From a virus: a stretch of 52,588 nucleotides of DNA. The translations under genes and the position numbers were made by a program. Below the pieces are notes generated by a model that worked only from the letters and a program-made list of their open reading frames with translations, had not been told where the DNA came from and made no database searches. The DNA lies in the IMG/VR virus record IMGVR_UViG_3300009428_000012, positions 1 to 52,588 of that record. One strand, written 5' to 3'. Shown in pieces: positions 43,152 through 50,489 of this stretch; the stretch's first letter is position 1; each line of letters opens with the position of its first letter.

Positions 43152-44105
43152 ATGGCACAAGGATTTGTAAGAACATTAAATTTCCAAGAAAGTGATACTG
43201 GTGCGCTAGATAGAGGCATACTAGATAACTTGGGAGGACTAAACATAACAAATGATTTGCTACTCTTTGATGGCAACTCCAAATTTGTATCTAAACTTGT
43301 TGCCGCTGACTATAGTGTCGCAAATAATATCGTAACTGTTACAGGTGAAGGTAAGGTCGCTTTCTCTGACGGAACTAAGCTGTCTTTTAACTCAGCGCCA
43401 GCATCTTTCATATACACTGTATTTAATTCTAATGGCATTGATAAGTTCCAAGTAAAGAATGGTGGAGGCTCAACAGTAACTCCATCTGGTACTTTGCGTA
43501 GAAGTGACTATATCACTCAAGCAAATTTAGCCAATCTCAGTGTTAAGAGACTGGAGACTAATGGAGGAATTAGCTCTGGAATATCAGTAGACAGTGATGG
43601 AGGAGGAGATGTATTCAACTCTTTCACGTCCAACGCACAGGTTGCGTATATTGAAGATTTACTAGGACTGTTCTACTATAAAAGGTCTAGAATACCTCGT
43701 AACTACGAACTGAGTACTTTCAGCATTCCTGTTAAATTTTCTGGTGCAATCACAATAATGAACAGTGTAGCTACGTCTAGCACTGTACCTAGTGCCACTA
43801 GTCCAGGTTTGTTTATTGTAGATGCGTCAAATCCTTCAGCCACTGCTGTACGTGCATTCAGCGATTCATCAAATCCCTGGTCTACAGTTTCTGGCGCTCT
43901 TCATACAGACGAAGATAACGCTCAAGCTAACAGACTATTCTTTGATCCAGCCTCACAGCCTACTACTCCAAATATTAAAACTGTGAATGCTTCAGGAACT
44001 CAAGTCACCTTAGTGACAACTGAGACAAACGTAGTATCAACAGCGACTCATAAATTGCCTGTAGAAGTTAACGGTGAAACGTACTTTCTACTTCTTAAAG
44101 TTTAA
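43152..44105 (+). CDS. structural protein of unknown function next to the LRR adhesin
   Basis: 317 residues. The N-terminus (FVRTLNFQESDTGALDRGILDNLGGLNITNDLLLFDGNSKFVS) followed by NNIVTVTGEGKVAFSDGTKLSF looks like a beta-rich virion module. A middle helix-strand part (VAYIEDLLGLFYYKRSRIPRNYELSTFSIPVKFSG) leads to a Ser/Thr/Ala-rich C-terminus. No known family was recognised. It follows the LRR gene by 10 bases in the same operon, so it may be an adaptor or chaperone for it. Its stop codon overlaps the stop of the opposing gene within the four bases TTAA, leaving no space for an intergenic terminator. Confidence 0.7.
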   Translation: MAQGFVRTLNFQESDTGALDRGILDNLGGLNITNDLLLFDGNSKFVSKLVAADYSVANNIVTVTGEGKVAFSDGTKLSFNSAPASFIYTVFNSNGIDKFQVKNGGGSTVTPSGTLRRSDYITQANLANLSVKRLETNGGISSGISVDSDGGGDVFNSFTSNAQVAYIEDLLGLFYYKRSRIPRNYELSTFSIPVKFSGAITIMNSVATSSTVPSATSPGLFIVDASNPSATAVRAFSDSSNPWSTVSGALHTDEDNAQANRLFFDPASQPTTPNIKTVNASGTQVTLVTTETNVVSTATHKLPVEVNGETYFLLLKV

Positions 44106-46519
44106 GTCATTAATATCTTATAAGTGGTTCCCGATGAAGTCTGAAGTGGAAAATACTTGCCCGCATTTGTTGGTGGAGATATTGCCACAATATGATTAGT
44201 GGGTAAAGTAATTGCCATTTCACCGAAAGCTAAACCCTCTACTTCTAAATTTGCATTAGAAGCAGGCGTAGCAAGACCCAAGGCTGTACCAGCAAATGGC
44301 GGTGCAGTGTTCAGAGGAATAATACAGAACTCTTTGTTTGTACTGCCTGGATTATTAGCGTTTTTAATAAAGACTAACGTTGAGGCAGCATTTAACGCAC
44401 TATTGACGGGAGCTGAAAGTGTGATAGTAGTTGCATTAACAACAGACAAAACAGTTGTGCCGTAAGTAATAACTGGACTTCCAGAGTTTGATCCTACGAA
44501 CTGTACAAAGTCATTTTGTGCAACTCCACTAGTGGTTGTTAACACGACTGAATTGCCACTAGATGTAGTCGATGCAACTTCTCTACCATAAACTCCTGCA
44601 CACGAAAGAACTGAAGACTTATCATCTAATCCACGACTAGCGTATACAGCAACTATAGAGCCTCCGGCAGGTCCTGATAGGTTTCCTCCAGATACAGTAA
44701 TGTTGTTTTGTGATCCAGCTATAGTCGATACAGTAGTTCTTCTTCTTGTTGTAGAATTCGATGTTCCGTTATCAGCAACGCCAAATAATAACATATCTTC
44801 ATACACTTTAGCGGGTAAAGCTCCTTCTCCAGACATTTTATATAAAGAACCTGCTGTAGTGCCGCCAGCACTGGATAGTTTGTAGACTCCCACTAGTCCA
44901 AGGTTCTTCCATATCATTGCACTGAACGTACCATTAATAGCTATGCCAGTATCTGACTCGATAGTATCTTTCAGATATGCAAACTGGACTGTGTTGTCAA
45001 CATTCGCACCACTTATCTCTAATATCTGATAAGTGTAGTACGTAGATCCGTTTTTAAATGTTACCCAGTCTCCTACTGAACATCCGTCCCAGTTTGCTGC
45101 CCCAACTTTACCGAACGTGTCGATTATTGTCACTGCTTTCATAGTCACCGCAGTGTTGTTTCCTGTGACAGACACAAGTTTCTCACTGTGAAGTTTTGGT
45201 ATAGTATATGGCATAGACAAAGTATTGTTAACTCTAATCGGGCTAGTAGATAGCTGGTTTAGAGGACTAGCTTTAAAGTCTTCAAAGTATTTGTACGTGT
45301 ATGGTCCAAATACCTGATTTCTATCAAAGGAAGAATACAATCTATTGAACGGTAGTTTGTCGCTATTCTCAGAAGTTTCAGAAAACATTTTAGTCTGATA
45401 GTTAGATCCATCGCCTGGATTTGGATACCAAACAGTGAATCTAACTCTCAGTCTATTTCCTCTTTTCTGAGGAGTGAACACTATTGGACTTTCTGCAGGG
45501 TCTACACCGCCTACATGATCAAACGTTAATGTGCCCGAGAATCCTGTTCCTGGAACTGTACAGGTCTTGCCTGTTATGCTCATATTTTCTACAATTTGAC
45601 CAGCCGATTTGGCAGCGGCATAACTCTGACCAGGCTTTCTAACTATCATGCCATTACACACATACTTTTCAACACCTAATGTAGTTCCAATTTTACCTGG
45701 AGCTAAGTTTATAGTTGTTGTTGATCCGTCATCTGTAAAAGTCAATAGCGTTATTGCTTGACTGAAATTGAATACACTCTTTAGCTTTACCCAATTATTT
45801 TCATTTCCTGCATCAACCACGTCCTCCTCGATCATAAATAACCCAGTAGACTCCCACACTTGTGAGTAGTCTCCAGATAAGTATCCTATCCATTGAATAA
45901 GACCGTATGTGTCCGGCATAGATGGGTGTAACTTAGCGGCAAAATCGAATACACCGTCGTTCCAAAAATCGACGGGATACACCATGGCTTGATAGTCGTT
46001 AACAAGAGAAGTGGAGAATAGATTGGTACCTAAAGAGCCTATCGCACTAGAACTTAAATTACCGGTTGTGGCAAAAGATATAGTTGCGTTGATTCTATCG
46101 GCAGTAACGAATCTAGCTATAGGACCATCACCGCCGTCTATCCATGGAGGATCGCCTAAGACTGATTTAAAATTGCTGATATGGTCTTGTAGAGTTCTTC
46201 TAGGCTGTACTTCTAGAATAGTACCAGGAGAGACTCCACTTAGACTTGTTCCTACGCCTACAGTGAACTCAACTAGACTGTTATTGAGAGCAACTAAGTC
46301 TAAGGATTGTCCGTTATCGTTTACGCTATCAGATAGCCCAGTGTTTCTCAGTCCTTGCGTAGGCTTTATATCGTCTACAGAGAATCCAGTGCTTGCACTG
46401 TTTTCATCTAGGGCTGAAGATAAATTATCTAGTACGTTAGATAATGCTGAATTTGGATTGGTTAGATCCGCTAAATTTTTATCTGCTCTTAGGCCGAATT
46501 TTAAGTATTTTGTGGTCAT
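44102..46519 (-). CDS. large structural protein encoded on the opposite strand
   Basis: 805 residues from ATG 46519. The longer frame from 46576 is rejected because an exact late promoter lies inside it (46562-46555) and MTTKYLKFGLRADKNLADLTNP is a natural protein start, similar to one I recall in large structural proteins of marine T4-like phages. Beta-rich sequence with segments such as SFATTGNLSSSAIGSLGTNLFS, VYPVDFWNDGVFDFAAKLHP and a C-terminal LEVEGLAFGEMAITLPTNH. No enzyme motif was seen. It alone interrupts the plus-strand adhesin block, with its own divergent promoter, and its end overlaps the 43152 gene. A tail or baseplate adhesin is likely. Confidence 0.75.
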   Translation of the reverse strand: MTTKYLKFGLRADKNLADLTNPNSALSNVLDNLSSALDENSASTGFSVDDIKPTQGLRNTGLSDSVNDNGQSLDLVALNNSLVEFTVGVGTSLSGVSPGTILEVQPRRTLQDHISNFKSVLGDPPWIDGGDGPIARFVTADRINATISFATTGNLSSSAIGSLGTNLFSTSLVNDYQAMVYPVDFWNDGVFDFAAKLHPSMPDTYGLIQWIGYLSGDYSQVWESTGLFMIEEDVVDAGNENNWVKLKSVFNFSQAITLLTFTDDGSTTTINLAPGKIGTTLGVEKYVCNGMIVRKPGQSYAAAKSAGQIVENMSITGKTCTVPGTGFSGTLTFDHVGGVDPAESPIVFTPQKRGNRLRVRFTVWYPNPGDGSNYQTKMFSETSENSDKLPFNRLYSSFDRNQVFGPYTYKYFEDFKASPLNQLSTSPIRVNNTLSMPYTIPKLHSEKLVSVTGNNTAVTMKAVTIIDTFGKVGAANWDGCSVGDWVTFKNGSTYYTYQILEISGANVDNTVQFAYLKDTIESDTGIAINGTFSAMIWKNLGLVGVYKLSSAGGTTAGSLYKMSGEGALPAKVYEDMLLFGVADNGTSNSTTRRRTTVSTIAGSQNNITVSGGNLSGPAGGSIVAVYASRGLDDKSSVLSCAGVYGREVASTTSSGNSVVLTTTSGVAQNDFVQFVGSNSGSPVITYGTTVLSVVNATTITLSAPVNSALNAASTLVFIKNANNPGSTNKEFCIIPLNTAPPFAGTALGLATPASNANLEVEGLAFGEMAITLPTNHIVAISPPTNAGKYFPLQTSSGTTYKILMT

Positions 46520-46554
46520 TTTAAATCCAATGTTGTTAATGGCTCTGTTCTTAT

Positions 46555-46562
46555 TATTTATA
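46555..46562 (-). promoter_or_regulatory. T4-type late promoter box (minus) for the inverted structural gene
   Basis: The plus strand reads TATTTATA, so the minus strand reads an exact TATAAATA, 36 bases before ATG 46519. It shares four base pairs with the plus-strand box at 46559-46566. Confidence 0.82.
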
Positions 46563-46566
46563 AATA
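46559..46566 (+). promoter_or_regulatory. T4-type late promoter box (plus) for the terminal fibre block
   Basis: An exact TATAAATA, 27 bases before the ATG at 46593. With the minus box it forms the 12-bp palindrome TATTTATAAATA (46555-46566), so one sequence can serve both directions. Confidence 0.82.
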
Positions 46567-46592
46567 CATGTAGCATACATTAGGGAAAAATC

Positions 46593-46934
46593 ATGGCAAT
46601 TAAAGCAAATATTGTAATAGATCAAGGCACTGATTTCTCAGCTTTGATTGATGTAGAATCATCAGCCGGAGGCTCCATCGGGGTTTACGATTTAACGGGT
46701 TTCACAGTAGCCTCTCAGATGAGAAAAACTTACGCATCTGCATCACCAGCGGCAACTTTTGGTTGTTCACACAATGGAGCTCTTGGACAGATATCTATAA
46801 CTCTGGCTAATTCAGTAACAAATGCATTAGAACCAGGAAGATATATGTACGATATAGAGATCACTTCTAGCGGAGGCGCAAAACAGCGAGTCGTAGAAGG
46901 AGTCGTAACAGTAACAGCAGGAATGACGAGATAA
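46593..46934 (+). CDS. small Ig-like virion protein
   Basis: 113 residues, all beta by appearance. It opens with QGTDFSALIDVESSAGGSIGVYDLTGFTVASQMRKTY and closes with LEPGRYMYDIEITSSGGAKQRVVEGVVTVTAGMTR. The DLTG ... A-x-x-R and G-x-Y-x-Y-D-(I/V) ... V-(V/I)-EG-x-V-x-V-x-x-x-V/M-T-R pattern is common in small baseplate or fibre-associated proteins of many tailed phages, and recalls the N-terminal domain of upper-baseplate proteins. AGGGA precedes the start. First gene after the divergent late promoter, likely an attachment or capping unit for the fibres that follow. Confidence 0.75.
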   Translation: MAIKANIVIDQGTDFSALIDVESSAGGSIGVYDLTGFTVASQMRKTYASASPAATFGCSHNGALGQISITLANSVTNALEPGRYMYDIEITSSGGAKQRVVEGVVTVTAGMTR

Positions 46935-46940
46935 AGCAAA

Positions 46941-47159
46941 ATGGCAAATATAAAAGCGAAGCTTACTCCGCAACAGAATTTTTTAGTAACCAATTACCAG
47001 ATCAATGCCGCCACTATCAGACTCGGTGACCTCTTTGACGTAGACGGAACTGGGCAAACAGACGGGGCTATCATTGTCTACAATGGTACCAGTACGAAGT
47101 GGGAAGCTTCTACTGAACTCGATAATATAAATACAATTATAAATGGAGGCAACTTTTAA
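46941..47159 (+). CDS. small fibre-associated protein
   Basis: 72 residues: ANIKAKLTPQQNFLVTNYQI then ATIRLGDLFDVDGTGQTDGAIIVYNGTSTKWEASTELDN. The last half (D-G-A-x-(I/L)-V-Y-(N/D)-x-x-T-x-x-W-x-A) is a motif that I recognise at fibre N-termini in marine myoviruses, where it is often fused to longer fibres; here it stands alone. It ends exactly where the next fibre begins (TAATG overlap). A connector role is plausible. Confidence 0.7.
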   Translation: MANIKAKLTPQQNFLVTNYQINAATIRLGDLFDVDGTGQTDGAIIVYNGTSTKWEASTELDNINTIINGGNF

Positions 47160-49432
47160 TGTCTATAATTAAGATCAGAAGATCCACCGGTACGGCCGCA
47201 CCATCTAGCGTTCTCGCATTAGGCGAGATGGGATATGCGTACGGCAGTGGTACACAAGCAAACGGCGGTGATAGACTATTTATCGGTACCGGCGGCGAAA
47301 CAGACAACATAGCGAATGTCGTTGATGTTATTGGCGGTAAGTATTTTACAAACTTACTAGATCACGTTCACGGAACTAGAACCGCTAGTTCTGCGTTAAT
47401 CGTAGACTCTAACGGTAAACTAGACGTATTAGATGTAGATAACTTAAAGTTAGACACAAACACTCTATCATCTACTAACACTAACGGAAACATTATACTT
47501 AATCCTGCCGGCACAGGTACGATTGAGATGGATGCTATTACCAACTTTGCGTCTAGTGCAACATTCACTGGATTAGTCAATGCAAACGCTGGTATAGCCG
47601 TAGACACAAATAAATTTACTGTAGCAGATACAACTGGTAACACGTTAATCGCAGGCACATTAGGTGTCACGGGTGAGACTACATTATCATCCGCAATCGT
47701 TAGTGACTTAACAGATAACAGGATCACAATCGCTGGCACATCAGGCGCACTAGAAGATGATGCTAAATTCCGCTTTGATGGAACTAACTTCCATATTGGC
47801 GTTAGTGGCAGTGAAGTATTCGATGTAACTGTCGCAAATGGTAACACTCAAATCACTGGCACAATAAATGTTGACGGCGAGTCAACACTAGCAAGTGCAG
47901 TTGTCGAAGACCTGACCAACAATCGAATTGTTATTGCAGGCGCAGGCGGCGCAATAGAAGATGATGCCAATCTAACATTCGATGGAACAACATTCACAGT
48001 TGCGGCTGCCACACAACTTACTGGCGTAGCTACTGTAACAGGTCAATTGAACGTAGACAGCGTTCGCACTGATGGCAATACTATATCAACACTAGGCACA
48101 AACACTAACCTAGTATTAGATCCAATTGGCACAGGATACGTGTCAATTACTGGAACAAATGGGTTTGTTATTCCAGTTGGTACAAATGCTCAACAGGGAC
48201 CTAATGTTGCTGGTGCTATTAGATATAACAGTGAGAATACTCAATTCGAAGGATACTCAGGAGCTAACTGGTCATCCTTAGGTGGAGTAAGATCGGTTGA
48301 TGGTCAAACATTCATCATTGCTGAAACTAGTCCTGGTAACTCAGACGATACACTACACTTCTATACTGCAACAGGGGCTGCCTCTAATAAGAGAGCAATG
48401 TTCCTTGATGAAGATCAGCTAAGTATTTTAAACACAACAACTTCTACGTCTAATGGAACTGGATCTCTTATCACTGCTGGTGGTGTGGGTATCGCAGAAA
48501 ATCTATATGTAGGCGGAAACACTGTACTCACTGGAGACTTATTGGTTAAAGGTGGTGACATCACTACCGACCAAACAACATTCAATCTAGTTAACACTAC
48601 AGCGACCACTCTTAATATTGGTGGAGCAGGTACTGCAATTAGTATCGGTGCTTCTACTGGTAAGACAACGATTAATAACCCAACTGATGTAACTGGTAGC
48701 TTTAGAGTAGGAACGACTAACTTTACCGTAGATGCATCAAACGGTAATCTCGAAACTGCTGGTAACGCAATCATCGGTGGCGACTTAACTGTTAACGGTA
48801 CAACCACATCAGTAAACACAAATACATTAGATGTTGAAGATGCTCTTATTAGACTTGCATCAGGCAATACATCAGATAGTGTTGATATTGGTTTTGTAGG
48901 TAGATACAATGATGGCGCAGATAAGTTTGCTGGTATATACAGAGATGCTACATCGAATGAATTCTATATCTTTGATGAACTTGTAGATAGTAACTTAACC
49001 GATAACGTCATCACACAAGATGGAACTTTTGTTCTAGCTGATACAAATGTAAAAGCTATTAAGTTTGCTCAGAAGTCATTCGCTTTAACTGGTGATGTAG
49101 CTGGTACTATCAACATGTCTGACATGGGTGATACTAACCACTCTATGGCAGTTACGATTCAAGCTAACTCAGTTGCTCTTGGTACTGATACGACTGGTAA
49201 TTATATTGCTACTATCGTACAAGCTACAGGCGGTGCTACAGACAACAATAGCACAACAAACAACGGACTAGTAATAACAGGAAATGGCACAGAAACTGCC
49301 GCAGTAACTCTAAAGAACAACTTAGCAGATGCGGCAGGTGGAATCGGTACATCTACATTTAACGCAACAAACTTTGACGTTAGTTCTGGAGGTGTTGTTA
49401 CAGTAGACACCATAGATGGTGGAACGTTCTAA
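47159..49432 (+). CDS. long repeat-rich tail fibre
   Basis: 757 residues. The N-terminus (IIKIRRSTGTAAPSSVLALGEMGYAYGSGTQANGGDRLFIGTG) is the K-x-(R/K)-R-S-x-x-x-x-x-x-P-x-x-L-x-x-G-E-(M/L) attachment motif shared with the gene at 49532. The shaft is built from recurring units such as DTNKFTVADTTGNTLIAGTLGVTGETTLSSAIVSDLT, found several times with changes (ITGTINVDGESTLASAVVEDLT). Near 535-620, GDLTVNGTTTSVNTNTLDVED precedes a segment (LIRLASGNTSDSVDIGFVGRYN) also present in related form in the last gene of the window. No S74 chaperone is at the C-terminus, so it may need a partner for folding. Confidence 0.85.
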   Translation: MSIIKIRRSTGTAAPSSVLALGEMGYAYGSGTQANGGDRLFIGTGGETDNIANVVDVIGGKYFTNLLDHVHGTRTASSALIVDSNGKLDVLDVDNLKLDTNTLSSTNTNGNIILNPAGTGTIEMDAITNFASSATFTGLVNANAGIAVDTNKFTVADTTGNTLIAGTLGVTGETTLSSAIVSDLTDNRITIAGTSGALEDDAKFRFDGTNFHIGVSGSEVFDVTVANGNTQITGTINVDGESTLASAVVEDLTNNRIVIAGAGGAIEDDANLTFDGTTFTVAAATQLTGVATVTGQLNVDSVRTDGNTISTLGTNTNLVLDPIGTGYVSITGTNGFVIPVGTNAQQGPNVAGAIRYNSENTQFEGYSGANWSSLGGVRSVDGQTFIIAETSPGNSDDTLHFYTATGAASNKRAMFLDEDQLSILNTTTSTSNGTGSLITAGGVGIAENLYVGGNTVLTGDLLVKGGDITTDQTTFNLVNTTATTLNIGGAGTAISIGASTGKTTINNPTDVTGSFRVGTTNFTVDASNGNLETAGNAIIGGDLTVNGTTTSVNTNTLDVEDALIRLASGNTSDSVDIGFVGRYNDGADKFAGIYRDATSNEFYIFDELVDSNLTDNVITQDGTFVLADTNVKAIKFAQKSFALTGDVAGTINMSDMGDTNHSMAVTIQANSVALGTDTTGNYIATIVQATGGATDNNSTTNNGLVITGNGTETAAVTLKNNLADAAGGIGTSTFNATNFDVSSGGVVTVDTIDGGTF

Positions 49433-49531
49433 ATACAATTATTAATGAGATGAAGATGTTCGGTATATACCATTAAGCATCTTTATTCTAACTTAGAAGC
49501 TATATAGCTATTATATCAGGTGTGAGGACAG
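49433..49531 (+). other. intergenic gap with weak hairpin and 12-bp palindrome
   Basis: In this 99-base gap AAGATG (49453-49458) can pair with CATCTT (49479-49484) around a segment with its own palindrome GGTATATACC, followed by TATTCT: at best a weak terminator. AGCTATATAGCT (49498-49509) is a perfect palindrome. GTGAGGACAG is the ribosome-binding region of the next gene. No TATAAATA box or sigma70 promoter was found. Confidence 0.45.
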
Positions 49532-50488
49532 ATGTCAACTATTAAATTAAAAAGAAGTGCGGTCGCAGGTAAAGTTCCTGCTACTTCCGATCTTGGCTTA
49601 GGCGAGGTAGCACTCAATACCTACGACGGTAGGATATATGTTAAGAAGTCGGTAGGTGGAACAGATTCCATCGTCACGTTTAGCGGTAGTAGCGCAAGTG
49701 AAAATAATGTTCATGTAGTAGCATATACCGGCAATGGCTCCCTAAGAGTTTACTCGATGCCTGCTATTCCTAAAGGCGATCAATACATTTCAGTATATCT
49801 TAACGGTGTACTTCAGCACATCACTGAATATAGCTTCAGTGGTCAATCTCTGACATTCAATGACGCTCCTCTAGCGAGTGATGCAATTGAAATCAGAATA
49901 TACGATGCTCTAGTGGCTAGCGTCACTCTAAGAGACTTTAAAACATTCACATACACATTTAACTCATCGCAGACCACATTCTCTGGTGCTGATGATAATA
50001 ACCAAACTCTAGCATATGACCCAACAAAGATATCGGTCTATGCAAACGGTGTTAAGTTAGTAGACGGACTCGATTTCACTGCAAGCAACGGAACGTCTAT
50101 CGTTCTAGATCAAGCAATTGGCGCAGGCACTGTAGAGATTTCAACGATGTCTCTTGCATCTTTTGTAGACCACGATGTGTTAAAGCCCATACATACTCCT
50201 CTTACAGCAAGCACATTAAACCAAGTTGTTGACACGTTCTCTGGAGCACAATATCGTACTGCTAAATATCTAGTGCAGATGACACAAGGAACTAATTATC
50301 ATGCAACAGAAGTGCTACTAATTCACGATGGGACAACAGTTTACATGACAGAATACGGAACAATATTTTCAAATGCGAGTTTGGGAACAATAGATGGCGA
50401 CATCAACGCAGACAATGTTCGATTGCTGGTATCTCCCACTACAACCAACACGACAATCAAAGCGCAACGTATACAGGTAGGGGTGTAA
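49532..50488 (+). CDS. fibre or fibre-adaptor protein
   Basis: 318 residues. The start (STIKLKRSAVAGKVPATSDLGLGEVALNTYDGRIYVKK) is the same attachment motif as in the gene at 47159, here in its classical form K-(L/I)-K-R-S ... P-x-x-x-x-L-x-x-GE-x-A-(L/I)-N-x-x-D-G-(K/R)-(I/L)-(Y/F). Two related modules follow: FSGQSLTFNDAPLASDAIEIRIYD and FTASNGTSIVLDQAIGAGTVEISTM (each Y-x-N-G-(V/x) ... L ... I-x-(L/I)), a repeat known in many phage tail proteins. The C-terminus resembles a collar or cap. It precedes the last fibre by one base, suggesting that the two assemble together. Confidence 0.8.
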   Translation: MSTIKLKRSAVAGKVPATSDLGLGEVALNTYDGRIYVKKSVGGTDSIVTFSGSSASENNVHVVAYTGNGSLRVYSMPAIPKGDQYISVYLNGVLQHITEYSFSGQSLTFNDAPLASDAIEIRIYDALVASVTLRDFKTFTYTFNSSQTTFSGADDNNQTLAYDPTKISVYANGVKLVDGLDFTASNGTSIVLDQAIGAGTVEISTMSLASFVDHDVLKPIHTPLTASTLNQVVDTFSGAQYRTAKYLVQMTQGTNYHATEVLLIHDGTTVYMTEYGTIFSNASLGTIDGDINADNVRLLVSPTTTNTTIKAQRIQVGV

Positions 50489-50489
50489 C

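Noticed and set aside
46011-46583. 190-codon open frame on the plus strand opposite the start of the inverted structural gene
   Set aside because: It is antisense to a gene with its own late promoter, has no ribosome-binding site, and contains no recognisable domain.
47368-49413. Several minus-strand open frames of 70-164 codons opposite the fibre at 47159
   Set aside because: They arise from the repetitive Thr/Gly/Asn codons of the fibre; their translations are Val/Pro/Ser-rich and repeat with the same period as the sense strand.
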